Source: CAZHTS01 sp964535315
GTDB taxonomy: Bacteria; Chloroflexota; Anaerolineae; Anaerolineales; Anaerolineaceae
Assembly (NCBI GenBank): GCA_964535315.1
Contig: CAZHTS010000019.1
Span: 1 to 64,000, forward strand
DNA: 64,000 nt
Direction of reading: 5' to 3'
In this document: positions 7,722 through 17,980 of the stretch, piece by piece
Layout: each line of letters opens with the position of its first letter
Position numbering within the stretch: position 1 is the stretch's first letter
Notes under the pieces: model-generated
What the model saw: only the letters and a program-made list of their open reading frames with translations
The model's database searches: none
What the model was told of the DNA's origin: nothing
Translations under genes and position numbers: made by a program

Positions 7722-10700
7722 ATGCCAGAGGAGCGCCCCCGCCCACCGCAAACGCCCGGCTTCGCCAACAGTACACATTCCGGCATCTCTAAAACAGAAC
7801 AGATTCAAGAACTGGTCGAGGCCCTGGCAAACGAATACCGGGAAGTCCAAAGTGTTAAGCCGGGCCGGGTATTGCAAGCCGCCTTACCAGGCCGCGACCT
7901 GGCAGGGAGCGATCTGGCGTTATACGCAGCCTGGCTGTCCGAGGCCCACAACCATTTTCGCGAAGCCACACACCAAAAGATAGCGCTTACCTACGCCTCT
8001 GAATGGGTATTGGACAACTACTATATCATCCGGCAGGCCCTCCAGCAAATCGAAGAGGATCTGCCCCCAGGGTACTACCGGCAATTGCCCCGCCTGACCG
8101 GCGGAGCGTTAAAGGGTTTGCCGCGTATCTATGCCCTTGCGCGCGCGGTGCTCGCCCACCAGCATCTCCTGTTAGATCCCATCGACTTGCAGACCATCCT
8201 CATTCTATTCCAGAAACGTGTGCCGCTGACAATGGGTGAGTTATGGGCCCTGCCGATCTTCTTGCGGTATGGCCTGATCGAATTCCTGGCGCACGCGCTC
8301 GTAGTAGCAATTCACCCACAAAAACCACCCCCTTTACCGGCCGAAGCCTCACGACCGCCGGCAAATGACGACGCATTCGGGAACGCGGCAAGCGATGCAG
8401 CCAACAACGACGACGTCGCCAATACCATCCTCAGCCTGAGAACCATCGTTGAACAGAACTGGAGCGACTTCTTCGAAACGGTAAGCTGTTTGGAACGCAC
8501 TTTGCGCCAGGATCCGGCTGGCGTCTATCCACAGATGGACTTCAAGACCCGCGATCTATACCGCAAGGAAATCGAGGCGCTCGCATTTGCCACCGGCCGG
8601 GACGAGAACGAACTTGCCGGGATGCTGCTTGAACTGGCCGGCCACAGCCGGCCGGAAGACGGGGCGGCCTTACACGTCGGCGAAGTTTTGCTTGGCAAGG
8701 GCCGCGCCGCATTGGAACAACGGATTGGTTATCGTGCGGACATCAAAACGGCGCTCAAACGTTGGGGCCGCGTGCACGCCAGTGCGCTGTATCTCGCCAG
8801 CATCCTGCTGCTGGTCGCGGTGCTCCTCGCGTCGGTCTGGTTCGCTGCACATCGACCGGGGTTTCCCGGCAGCGCCGGCGTCACGCCCGGATGGCCGGTC
8901 GTTTTCTTGCTCGCCGCAACGTTGCCCATCCTGGCGCTAACCGTGGCCACCAGCCTGGTCAACTGGCTGATCACTTTACGGGTGCAGCCGCGCATTTTGC
9001 CCAAGCTGGACTTCAAGGACAAAATACCCGCCCCATTCCAAACTCTGGTGGTCATTCCGGCCATGATCACCAACCACGAGGAAATCGATTCGCTCGCTCA
9101 CCAGCTCGAACTGCATTATCTGCGCAACCCTGAGCCCGGCCTGCTCTTTGCCCTGTTGACCGATTTCCGCGACGCAGACGGCGCCTCCTTACCCGAAGAT
9201 GAAGAACTGGTTCAGTACGCCCTGGCAGCAATCCAGGCATTGAACGGCAAATATGAACGCTCCTCCCCCGGCGGCGAGTACGAGCAAGACGCAGGCGCCG
9301 GGCAAGCCGGGAACGCCGGGCGGTTTTACCTGCTGCAGCGGAGGCGGCTGTGGAATCCATCCGAAGGAAAATGGATGGGATGGGAGCGCAAGCGCGGCAA
9401 GCTGCATGAGTTGAATCTCCTGTTGCGCGGCGGTGCCGATCGATCGTTCATCACCCCGGACGCCAGCGCGGGCGAACTGCAATGCGTCCGTTTTGTCATC
9501 ACGTTGGACGCAGACACCATTTTGCCGCGTGGGGCGGCATGCCGTCTGGCCGGCGCGCTGGCCCACCCATTGAACCGGGCAGTATTCGCTGAGTCCAGCG
9601 GGCGGGTCGTCTCCGGCTACACCGTTTTGCAACCGCGCATGGAGATCCATCCTAAAAGCGCAAGCCATTCCTGGTTCACACGTTTCTTCGCCGGAGATAC
9701 GGGGCTGGATCTGTACACCCTGGCCGTTTCGGACGCCTACCAGGATGTCTTTGGAGAAGGCATCTACGTTGGCAAAGGCATTTACGATGTGGACGCATTC
9801 GAGCGCAGTGTAGATCGCTACATCCCCGAAAACGCCGTGCTCAGTCACGACCTGTTGGAAGGGCTGATGGGGCGCGCCGGGCTGGTCACCGACATCACCC
9901 TGATCGAAGACTACCCGCAGAACTATTTCATCCAGAGCATGCGCCAGCGGCGTTGGATTCGCGGAGATTGGCAACTCCTGCCGTGGTTGTTCCAAAACAA
10001 CCGTCATAGACCGGTATTTTCGGCGATCGATCGCTGGAAGATTTTCGACAACCTGCGTCGCGCCCTGCTCGCCCCGGCCATGCTGGCGGTCTTCCTCTCA
10101 GGTCTGATATTTCTACCCCATCTCGCCTGGCTCTGGACGGCAATCATTCTGATCACGGCCGGCGTCCCCGTGCTGACGGGTATGGCCCGCAGCACACTGC
10201 AAATCCTGGGGGGCGAACGGGCCGGAGCGGCCTTACGCCCATCCGGCTGGAACCTGCTACGCGGGCTATTGGCGCTAGCCTTCCTACCCTATGAGGCTTA
10301 TATTGCCACAGATGCCGTGTTTACCACCTTGTACCGTCTGTTCATCAGCCACCGCAACCTGTTGCAATGGACGACAGCCGCCCAAACCGCCCGGGTATTC
10401 GGTCTGCAAGCCCGGCGGAATGTGGCCTGGCAAAAAATGGGGGCATCCACCGTGCTGGCGTTGGTGCTCACGGTCGGGCTGGCGTTCGCCGCGGCCGGGG
10501 AAGAAATAGCGCCGGCGCTGACCGCTGCGGCAGGGGTGCTGCTGCTGTGGACGTTCTCGCCTTTGATCGCATGGTGGATTAACCGTCCCATCACCCAGAA
10601 CACGCTGCCCCTGAACGAAGAACAGACCAATCTCTTACGCCAGGTCACGCGGCGCACCTGGGGGTTCTTTGAACGCTTTGTCGGCCCAGAGGATCACTGG

Positions 10701-13700
10701 CTGCCGCCGGATCATTACCAGGAGTCGCCGCTTGGAGCGGTGGCCCACCGCACCTCACCCACCAACATCGGCCTGTTGTTCACCGCGAGCGTGGCAGCCT
10801 ACGACCTGGGCTATCTGGATGCGCTCGAACTGGCCACCCGGTTGGGTACGACGTTGGATACGCTTGACCAGTTGGAGCGCTTCCGCGGACATTTTTTGAA
10901 CTGGTACGATACCCAAACACTCCGCCCACTCCATCCGCGCTATATCTCCACCGTCGACAGCGGTAACCTGGCCGCCAGTCTGATCGTTACCGCCCAGGCA
11001 TGCAAAAGCATGCCGGACGAGCCCGTGTTCCGTTGGGATCTATGGCAGGGCTATCTGGACACGCTCGCCAACCTGACCGAGACGCTGACAGGCATTCACA
11101 AGACCGAATTTGCACAGCAACTGAAAGAAATTCGCCAGCAAATCGCCGCCGTCCGCGCCGAGATTCTGGCAGCGCGGCTTCACCCGGAGCAATGGTATCC
11201 TCTCTATCTGCGTGCGAGTGGGCCGTTCTGGCAAGACATCTCACAACGTCTGCTGGAATTGGTGGAAGTGGGACACTCCGCCTTCAATCTGGAAACGCTG
11301 CGCAAACTCCAGGAAGTCGCCGGACAGGTCGAACGCCATCACCTGGCTGTCGGGCGCGCGATTGGTGAACTGGCGCCCTGGATTCCCTTGTTCGAGAGCC
11401 TGCCGTTACAATTCCGCGAGCCAAAATTTTCAAAGGCGCTGGCCGCGTTGAAAGCCTGCCTGCCCTACAACCCTGCGCTTGGACGGATTCACGTTCACAC
11501 CGAGATGGCCATACCCAGAATCGTCGCCCTGCGCGATTTATTGATCCCCGCGCACACGCCTGTGGATGTCACAAAAGAACCCGTCCGGCCACCACAAAAC
11601 GCGGCATTGGAATGGCTGGCAGAACTGCTTCAGGCCCTCGCCTGCGCCGAAGGAAACTCGCTGGCGTTGATCCAGCGATTTATGCAGATCATGCAACGCG
11701 CCGGGCAATACGTGAACGAGATGAATTTCCAGTTCCTCTATCACGCCCGGCGCCGGGTCTTCCACATCGGTTTCAACCTCGACACCGGCCAACTCGATCA
11801 TAATTACTACGATCTATTGGCATCCGAAGCGCGCATCGCCTCGCTCATTGCCATCGCAAAAGGAGAAGTGCCACAAGCGCATTGGCTGCAACTCGGCCGG
11901 CCGGTAACGCGGCTGGAAGGCTCCTACGTGCTGCTCTCGTGGAGCGGGACGATGTTCGAGTATCTGATGCCGCCGCTTTTTTTGCGCTCCTACCCGGGCA
12001 CGCTGCTGTCCGACAGCGCTCAAGGCGCGGTCTTACACCAGATTGCCTACGCCCGGTCAAAAGGGGTGCCCTGGGGAATCTCCGAATCCGGGTTTTACCG
12101 TTTTGACGCCAACCAGAACTACCAATACCGTGCATTTGGCGTGCCGGGGTTGGGCTTTAAGCGCGGCCTGGGAGACGACCTGGTTGTCGCTCCATACGCC
12201 TCACTGATGGCGATCGGCTATGCCCCCCATGCAGTGGTTCGCAATCTCACCAGTCTGATTGAGCACAACCTGATCGGGTTATACGGCGTGTACGAATCGA
12301 TCGATTTCACCGGGGACCGGCTGCTCCTGGATGAAAGATCGGCAATCGTGAGTGAATACATGGCGCACCATCAAGGCATGATCCTGATGGCCATGGCAAA
12401 TTTTTTCCACAAAGATCGTATGGTGCGGCGAATGCACAGCGACCCACGCATCCAAAGCGTTGAGTTGCTCTTGCAAGAGCAGATTCCCCAAACCATCGCG
12501 CTACAGGACCCTTATGCAGAAGACGTCAAGGGCGTGCAGCGGTTAACGGCTGCGCCGGTAGAAATCGTTCCCTGGCAAGTGCCCGTACAAACCCCCATCC
12601 CACAGGTACACCTCCTCTCCAACGGCAGCTACAAAGTGCTGCTTTCCAACATGGGCGGCGGATACAGTTCCTGGCGCGAGATCGACCTGACGCGTTGGCA
12701 ATCCGATGGCGTATTGGACCCGTGGGGGACGTGGATCTACATCCAGGAAATGGAGAACGGCTCACAAAAAGAAGGCCGGCTCTGGTGCGCCGGGCACCAG
12801 CCCATTCCCGGCAGAGCGGCAGAGATGCAGGTCACCTACTTTGCCCATATGGCCGTTTTCCGTCGCACAGAAAACGACGTCACCGCGACCCTGCAAGTAA
12901 CCGTCACACCCGACGACGCGGTCGAGATCCGCCGCGTCCACCTGCACAATAACAGTGATCAGGCCCGCACCCTGCGCCTGACCTCTTATGGCGAGGTAAT
13001 CCTCGCTCCCCAGGCCAGCGATGTCCGTCACCCGGCCTTCAACAAATTATTTATCGAGAGCGAATTTGTGGCGGAGCTAAATTTGCAAATCTTTATCCGC
13101 CGGACCCGTTCTGATCGAGATGTTCCCGTCTTCATGGGACACATGTTGGTGGTCGAAGGCAGCCAGGCGCCGGCATGGCACGAAGCGGATCGCTACCGTT
13201 TCATCGGCCGCGGCCACAGCCTGCGCGACCCGGTCGCCCTGACCGGCAGCGAATACCTCAGCGGCACGACGGGGGCGACCCTCGACCCCATCTTCGCTTT
13301 GGGCCAGGTGGTCGAAACGGGCGGGCACGCAAGCGCAAACCTGGCCTACCTGACCTTTGCAGCAGAAAGCCGTGAAGCCATCCTGGCGCTGGCCAGACGT
13401 TATCGCAGTTGGTCGTTAATCGAGCGCTCTTTCCATCAGGCCGACATCGCCGCCCAAACCTGGTTGGGCAAGCAGGACATTACCGGTTCCGTTTTCAAAG
13501 ATATCTTGCAGTTGCTCTCGGCGCTCTATTACCCGTTCAAAGCGGTGCGCGCCCCGGCGGAGACGATCGCCGCCAACCGGCTTGGTCAACCCGGGCTGTG
13601 GCGTTTTGGCATCTCAGGCGATTATCCCATACTGCTGGTGGAACTGGATAGCCCACAACAGATCGATCTGGTGCGCCAAGCGCTGCTGGTACACAAATAC

Positions 13701-16466
13701 CTGCGCAGCCGCCGATTTATGCTGGATATCGTTATCCTGAATTGCCAGCGAAGCGACTACGGGGCAGAATTAAATGGGGTGATCGGCCGCCTGGTCAGCA
13801 AGATGAACGGCGCCGAATGGTGGAACCAGCGCGGCGGAATTTACCTGCTATATGACGACCAGATCCAGGTGGAAGAACGCACTTTGTTACGAACCGCAGC
13901 GCGCGTTGTTTTACACGGGGCCAATGGATCGCTGGGCAATCAAATGCCGGGCTATTCGATCCTGGTGCGCCATCTCCCTGAGTTCACACCTACCCGGCAG
14001 GCAGAAACGACCGCAGAGGCGGCCCTTACCCCGCAATGCGTTCCGCTGGAGGAGAAAGGGCCGCTGCAATTTCACAACGGCTACGGCGGGTTTAGCGCCG
14101 ATGGCAGCGAGTACATCATTGAATTGACGCCCGGCAAGAACACCCCCGCCCCGTGGGTGAATGTGATTGGCTACCCGGGGTTTGGGTTTATGGTCAGCGA
14201 GGCCGGCAGTCAGTGCACCTGGGCGTTGAACAGCGGCGAAAATCGCCTCACCCCCTGGTCAAATGACCCGCTGCGCGACCCAAGCGGCGAGGCGCTTTAC
14301 CTGCGCGACGAGGAAACCAGCGAGGTGTGGAGCCCTACGCCGCTCCCCGCCGGGGCAAGCCTGCCATACCGCGTGACCCACGGCGCAGGCTATACCCTCT
14401 TTGAACATAATTCACACGGTCTGCGCCAATGGCTGACGCTTTTTGCCAGCCCTGAGGACCCGGTCAAAATTGTGCATCTCAAGGTCGAGAACACCCTGGG
14501 CCACGCACGCCGCATTACCGCCACACAATATGTCGAGTGGGTGCTGGGCAGCACCCATTCGGCCAGCATGGCCTACATCGTCCCGGAATATGAACCGGCC
14601 CTGGAATGCCTGCTGGCCTCTAACCCCTACAATGCCGAATTCGGCGGGCGCGTGGCGTTCCTGATCGCCAACAAAGCGGTGCATGGCCTGACCGCCGACC
14701 GCGCCGAATTTCTCGGGCGCGGCGGGACGCCCGCTTTCCCCGCCGCCCTGCACCGGCTGGGGCTGGAAACCCGCATCACCGCCGGTGAAGACCCGTGCGC
14801 CGCCCTGCAATTACACCTCGACCTGTTACCCGGCGCCAGCGAAGAGATTTATTTCGTCCTCGGTCAGGGCAATGACCGCGAACACGCCCTGGCGTTGGCC
14901 CGAAAATACCATAACCCTGCCTACGTGGGCGCAGCCTACGAACGCACACATTTATTCTGGGAAAATTTACTGGATACGGTGCAGGTACACACCCCCGAAG
15001 CGGCGACCAACCTGCTGCTCAATCGCTGGATGCTCTACCAGACCCTCTCCTGTCGCGTCTGGGGGCGAACGGGTTTTTACCAATCCAGCGGGGCGTTTGG
15101 CTTCCGCGATCAGCTTCAGGATGTGTTGGCGCTGCTGCCGATCGACGCAAACATTACCCGCAGCCAGATTCTCAACGCGGCCCAACGTCAGTTTGAGGAA
15201 GGCGACGTGATGCACTGGTGGCATCCGCCCTCCGGCCGCGGGGTGCGCACGCGTATATCCGACAATCTGTTATGGCTGCCCTACGTCACGGCGCAGTACA
15301 TTGAAGCCAGCGGCGACGAACGCCTGCTGGACGAAAAGATATCTTTTCAAAGTGCGCTGCCCCTGAGGCGCGGCGAAGACGAGCGCTACGGCGAATATCC
15401 ACACACGGCGCAAACGTTCTCCATGCTGGAGCATTGCCTGCGCGCAATCGAGAAGGGCGCCACCGCCGGCCCGCACGGACTGCCATTGATCGGCACCGGG
15501 GACTGGAATGATGGCCTGAACCGCATCGGTGAAAAGGGGCGAGGGGAGAGTGTGTGGCTGGCCTGGTTCCTGTGCGACGTACTAAAACGCTTTGCCACAA
15601 TCTGTGAAAGACGCGGGGATATCAAAACGGCGCAGCATTACCGGCGCCGGGCAGACAACTACGCCGCCGCCGTCGAGCAATCGGGATGGGATGGCGCCTG
15701 GTACCAACGGGCCTACGATGACGGCGGGACGCCGCTTGGCTCCATTCAAGATACGGAGTGCCAGATCGACGCCATCGCCCAATCCTGGGCGGTGTTGAGT
15801 GGGGCAGGCGACGCACAACGCAGTCGCCAGGCAATGCAGTCGGCGCTGGAACGACTGGTGCGCCCCCCGGAACGGCTGATGCTGCTCTTCACCCCCCCCT
15901 TCAATAAAACCCGGCGCTCTCCGGGCTATATCAAGGGCTACCTGCCCGGCACGCGCGAAAACGGCGGACAGTACACGCATGCCGCCGTTTGGACGGCCTG
16001 GGCCTTTGCGACCCTCGGAGACGGACGGCAAGCAGGGGCGCTCTTTGATCTGCTCAACCCCATCCTGCAATCCGACAGTGAAGAAAAGGCAAGGGTGTAT
16101 CGGGCAGAGCCGTACGTGATTTGCGCCGATATCTACAGCCAGCCGCCCTACGTGCGCCGCGGTGGATGGAGCTGGTACACCGGCTCAGCAGCATGGATGT
16201 ACCGCCTCGGACTGGAGGCCATCCTCGGCTTTCAAAAAATCGGGGATAGCCTGCGCATCGATCCAGTCATCCCACCGGGATGGGACGGGTTTGAGATTCG
16301 CTATCAGTTCGGGCAATCTGTGTACCACATCCAGGTGCACAACCCCGAACACGTGACCCGCAACATCCGGCAAAGGTTGTTGGATGGGCAAACGCTAAAC
16401 GACGATCGCTTCACCCTGATCGATGATGGCCGGGAACACCGGATCGTGGTAAGGATGGGAACGTAG
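7722..16466 (+). CDS. ndvB: Cyclic beta-1,2-glucan synthase (GT84-GH94, NdvB/Cgs family)
   Basis: A giant protein of 2914 residues, the usual size of NdvB/Cgs. These membrane enzymes build beta-1,2-glucan chains from UDP-glucose and cyclise them; the phosphorylase domain trims chain length. Membrane helices are seen at about 355-420, 780-850 and 905-950. Between them lies the GT84 glycosyltransferase with LDADT (Asp596/Asp598), the FAGDTGLDLYT and GEGIYVGKG segments and RQRRWIRGDW near 741-750. A glycoamylase-like domain follows (about 1150-1600), then beta-sandwich and GH94 domains with TGDWNDG (Asp2594, Asp2597). The ATG at 7722, 2 nt after the usp stop, is chosen; the frame stays open upstream inside usp but this is not used. 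Function is strong by family; the physiological role (osmoadaptation, extracellular glucan) is inferred. Confidence 0.93.
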   Translation: MPEERPRPPQTPGFANSTHSGISKTEQIQELVEALANEYREVQSVKPGRVLQAALPGRDLAGSDLALYAAWLSEAHNHFREATHQKIALTYASEWVLDNYYIIRQALQQIEEDLPPGYYRQLPRLTGGALKGLPRIYALARAVLAHQHLLLDPIDLQTILILFQKRVPLTMGELWALPIFLRYGLIEFLAHALVVAIHPQKPPPLPAEASRPPANDDAFGNAASDAANNDDVANTILSLRTIVEQNWSDFFETVSCLERTLRQDPAGVYPQMDFKTRDLYRKEIEALAFATGRDENELAGMLLELAGHSRPEDGAALHVGEVLLGKGRAALEQRIGYRADIKTALKRWGRVHASALYLASILLLVAVLLASVWFAAHRPGFPGSAGVTPGWPVVFLLAATLPILALTVATSLVNWLITLRVQPRILPKLDFKDKIPAPFQTLVVIPAMITNHEEIDSLAHQLELHYLRNPEPGLLFALLTDFRDADGASLPEDEELVQYALAAIQALNGKYERSSPGGEYEQDAGAGQAGNAGRFYLLQRRRLWNPSEGKWMGWERKRGKLHELNLLLRGGADRSFITPDASAGELQCVRFVITLDADTILPRGAACRLAGALAHPLNRAVFAESSGRVVSGYTVLQPRMEIHPKSASHSWFTRFFAGDTGLDLYTLAVSDAYQDVFGEGIYVGKGIYDVDAFERSVDRYIPENAVLSHDLLEGLMGRAGLVTDITLIEDYPQNYFIQSMRQRRWIRGDWQLLPWLFQNNRHRPVFSAIDRWKIFDNLRRALLAPAMLAVFLSGLIFLPHLAWLWTAIILITAGVPVLTGMARSTLQILGGERAGAALRPSGWNLLRGLLALAFLPYEAYIATDAVFTTLYRLFISHRNLLQWTTAAQTARVFGLQARRNVAWQKMGASTVLALVLTVGLAFAAAGEEIAPALTAAAGVLLLWTFSPLIAWWINRPITQNTLPLNEEQTNLLRQVTRRTWGFFERFVGPEDHWLPPDHYQESPLGAVAHRTSPTNIGLLFTASVAAYDLGYLDALELATRLGTTLDTLDQLERFRGHFLNWYDTQTLRPLHPRYISTVDSGNLAASLIVTAQACKSMPDEPVFRWDLWQGYLDTLANLTETLTGIHKTEFAQQLKEIRQQIAAVRAEILAARLHPEQWYPLYLRASGPFWQDISQRLLELVEVGHSAFNLETLRKLQEVAGQVERHHLAVGRAIGELAPWIPLFESLPLQFREPKFSKALAALKACLPYNPALGRIHVHTEMAIPRIVALRDLLIPAHTPVDVTKEPVRPPQNAALEWLAELLQALACAEGNSLALIQRFMQIMQRAGQYVNEMNFQFLYHARRRVFHIGFNLDTGQLDHNYYDLLASEARIASLIAIAKGEVPQAHWLQLGRPVTRLEGSYVLLSWSGTMFEYLMPPLFLRSYPGTLLSDSAQGAVLHQIAYARSKGVPWGISESGFYRFDANQNYQYRAFGVPGLGFKRGLGDDLVVAPYASLMAIGYAPHAVVRNLTSLIEHNLIGLYGVYESIDFTGDRLLLDERSAIVSEYMAHHQGMILMAMANFFHKDRMVRRMHSDPRIQSVELLLQEQIPQTIALQDPYAEDVKGVQRLTAAPVEIVPWQVPVQTPIPQVHLLSNGSYKVLLSNMGGGYSSWREIDLTRWQSDGVLDPWGTWIYIQEMENGSQKEGRLWCAGHQPIPGRAAEMQVTYFAHMAVFRRTENDVTATLQVTVTPDDAVEIRRVHLHNNSDQARTLRLTSYGEVILAPQASDVRHPAFNKLFIESEFVAELNLQIFIRRTRSDRDVPVFMGHMLVVEGSQAPAWHEADRYRFIGRGHSLRDPVALTGSEYLSGTTGATLDPIFALGQVVETGGHASANLAYLTFAAESREAILALARRYRSWSLIERSFHQADIAAQTWLGKQDITGSVFKDILQLLSALYYPFKAVRAPAETIAANRLGQPGLWRFGISGDYPILLVELDSPQQIDLVRQALLVHKYLRSRRFMLDIVILNCQRSDYGAELNGVIGRLVSKMNGAEWWNQRGGIYLLYDDQIQVEERTLLRTAARVVLHGANGSLGNQMPGYSILVRHLPEFTPTRQAETTAEAALTPQCVPLEEKGPLQFHNGYGGFSADGSEYIIELTPGKNTPAPWVNVIGYPGFGFMVSEAGSQCTWALNSGENRLTPWSNDPLRDPSGEALYLRDEETSEVWSPTPLPAGASLPYRVTHGAGYTLFEHNSHGLRQWLTLFASPEDPVKIVHLKVENTLGHARRITATQYVEWVLGSTHSASMAYIVPEYEPALECLLASNPYNAEFGGRVAFLIANKAVHGLTADRAEFLGRGGTPAFPAALHRLGLETRITAGEDPCAALQLHLDLLPGASEEIYFVLGQGNDREHALALARKYHNPAYVGAAYERTHLFWENLLDTVQVHTPEAATNLLLNRWMLYQTLSCRVWGRTGFYQSSGAFGFRDQLQDVLALLPIDANITRSQILNAAQRQFEEGDVMHWWHPPSGRGVRTRISDNLLWLPYVTAQYIEASGDERLLDEKISFQSALPLRRGEDERYGEYPHTAQTFSMLEHCLRAIEKGATAGPHGLPLIGTGDWNDGLNRIGEKGRGESVWLAWFLCDVLKRFATICERRGDIKTAQHYRRRADNYAAAVEQSGWDGAWYQRAYDDGGTPLGSIQDTECQIDAIAQSWAVLSGAGDAQRSRQAMQSALERLVRPPERLMLLFTPPFNKTRRSPGYIKGYLPGTRENGGQYTHAAVWTAWAFATLGDGRQAGALFDLLNPILQSDSEEKARVYRAEPYVICADIYSQPPYVRRGGWSWYTGSAAWMYRLGLEAILGFQKIGDSLRIDPVIPPGWDGFEIRYQFGQSVYHIQVHNPEHVTRNIRQRLLDGQTLNDDRFTLIDDGREHRIVVRMGT

Positions 16467-16568
16467 CACACGCCAACAGGTCGGGCAGAACAGGATTGAT
16501 CCGGGAGAGCGAAAGGTTGCCGGCCAACGCCAATAACCCACAAGCTGGAAATCTCCGCCTTTTTTGCG

Positions 16569-17378
16569 TTATTTCAGAACGAACTCGACGGTTACGCTGG
16601 CGGTGACTGAAATCTGACCGGGCGAGAGGGTGCCCTCGGCCGGCGATGCAGCGGGCTGAGCGCTGTTCTGCACGACGTTTTGCATGGCCGACGCCCCGCG
16701 CCCGTACCCCCACCACGAGCCATACCAGCCCCACCAGTTGTTCTGAACCTCCTGGATGGCCAGCGGAGCGCCCAGCGACTGCCCCAACGTCCCGGCCATC
16801 GCTTCGGCTTTCTGGCGGGCAGCCTCGAGGGCCAGCTGGCGGGCCTGATCGCGATACTTGCGCAGTTCGGTGGTGTGAAAATCGATGTTGTGAACGTGGG
16901 TCACGCCGGCGTCCAGGGCGGCGGCGTAAAATTCCTCAAACTTATCCAGGTCGCGCAGGGTGATGACGATGTTCTTGCGCACGAAATAACCGATGAACTC
17001 GGTCCGCTCGCTTTCGTAGCGGTAGCGCGGCTCGACGTTGATATAGTCGGTCTGGACGTATTTCGGGTCGATGCCCTGGGCGGTGCACAATGCCAGGACG
17101 CGCTTGACGATCACGTCGTTGGCCGAGCGCGCCACGCTCATCTGGCGATCCCAGGTCTCGACGCCCAGGGTGAGCGTCACTTCGTCGGGGATGACCTTGA
17201 CCTCGGCGTCGCCGTTGACGCGGATGGTGCGCGGCGGCTGAGCGGGCGACTCAGCGGTCGGAGCAACGGTCGGGGTGGCGGCTGCCGCCAAAGCAGGGGC
17301 GGGCGCCCACCGGCCGCCGGCCAGAAAGGCCAGCGCCAACAACAGCGCCGCAGTGCTGATGATCTGTACAGTTTTCAT
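16569..17378 (-). CDS. SIMPL domain (DUF541) secreted protein
   Basis: A 269-residue exported protein. It has a signal peptide (hydrophobic core residues 7-20, Ala-rich cleavage area near 33), a Thr/Pro/Ala linker, then a SIMPL/DUF541 domain from about residue 50: RTIRVNGDAEVKVIPDEVTLTLGVE is the classic beginning (in part) and ISVTASVTVEFVLK the classic end. Family members are periplasmic or extracytoplasmic oligomers of uncertain role. A Trp/Gly-rich insert (NNWWGWYGSWWGYGRG, about 215-230) is unusual. AAGGAG precedes the ATG by 7 nt. It converges with the glucan synthase gene; the 100 nt between them show no clear terminator. Confidence 0.88.
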   Translation of the reverse strand: MKTVQIISTAALLLALAFLAGGRWAPAPALAAAATPTVAPTAESPAQPPRTIRVNGDAEVKVIPDEVTLTLGVETWDRQMSVARSANDVIVKRVLALCTAQGIDPKYVQTDYINVEPRYRYESERTEFIGYFVRKNIVITLRDLDKFEEFYAAALDAGVTHVHNIDFHTTELRKYRDQARQLALEAARQKAEAMAGTLGQSLGAPLAIQEVQNNWWGWYGSWWGYGRGASAMQNVVQNSAQPAASPAEGTLSPGQISVTASVTVEFVLK

Positions 17379-17512
17379 GGCATTCTCCTTGAAGGCGTTG
17401 GAAATGGAGCGCAGCGTTCCGCAGAACCGCGCCACAACAACCGTGGAAATAAAATGGGGGAGAAAAGACGCCAGGGGGTACCCGGAATCTTAAAATTCAT
17501 TTTACACTGCTT

Positions 17513-17587
17513 CGGTCAATCATCTAACCGAAACATTCCCTGCCTGAATTTCTACGAAATTCGGGCAGGGCCAGGGAGGGGTGCTTA
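17513..17587. repeat. Structured repeat, copy 1
   Basis: A 75-bp element about 92% identical to the copy at 17702-17775. Its core is a hairpin: CCCTGCCTGAATTTC (17538-17552), loop TAC, GAAATTCGGGCAGGG (17556-17570), followed by CCAGGGAGGGGTGCTT. One stem pair differs from copy 2 by a compensated change. Confidence 0.75.
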
Positions 17588-17637
17588 CACATAACAGACC
17601 TCTTACATTCGACGGTGGCTCATTCACCCCCTCCCGC

Positions 17638-17668
17638 CTCCCCCATTTTAAAAAGCAAAATGGGGGAG
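17638..17668. repeat. Perfect 12-bp inverted repeat between the two repeat copies
   Basis: CTCCCCCATTTT (17638-17649) pairs with AAAATGGGGGAG (17657-17668) across a 7-nt loop, with an A run following on the plus strand (a T run before it on the minus strand). It could be the boundary of a mobile or REP-like element or a weak terminator. Confidence 0.5.
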
Positions 17669-17701
17669 AAAAAACGACATGGTGCACCCGTTACACTTTT
17701 C

Positions 17702-17775
17702 CGGTCAATCGTCTAACCGACACATTCCCTCCCTGAATTTCGTAGAAATTCGGGGAGGGCCAGGGAGGGGTGCTT
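17702..17775. repeat. Structured repeat, copy 2
   Basis: Second copy of the element at 17513. Its hairpin is CCCTCCCTGAATTTC (17727-17741), loop GTA, GAAATTCGGGGAGGG (17745-17759). Relative to copy 1, the loop reads as the reverse complement and a stem G-C pair has become C-G, so pairing is kept although the sequence changed. Confidence 0.75.
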
Positions 17776-17980
17776 TTAAAAATCTGCCCACGGTTGCCTC
17801 ACTCACACGATCAAGCCACATGCTTCACGTATGCGAGCGGTCTACTGAATTTTAGCAGACAAAGCCACCAATTCGCCTTTTACAAGTTTGCCGGGCCGGC
17901 GACAGGCCCCAAAGAAACAGCATACCGCCGGCGCTGAAAAAGCCGCCGGCGGCACACCCCAGGAGAAAATACACCACCCA

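Larger units (their letters stand above)
17379..17980. other. Intergenic region of about 600 bp with structured repeats
   Basis: No credible gene is seen. The stretch contains two copies of a 75-bp element (17513-17587 and 17702-17775), each with a 15-bp hairpin, and a separate perfect inverted repeat at 17638-17668. AAAATGGGGGAGAAAA occurs upstream of both elements (17451 and 17657), so the full repeat unit may be about 125-135 bp. Confidence 0.7.

Noticed and set aside
17451..17775. CRISPR-like repeats
   Set aside because: Only two copies, each longer than a CRISPR repeat, with unequal spacing and no cas genes.
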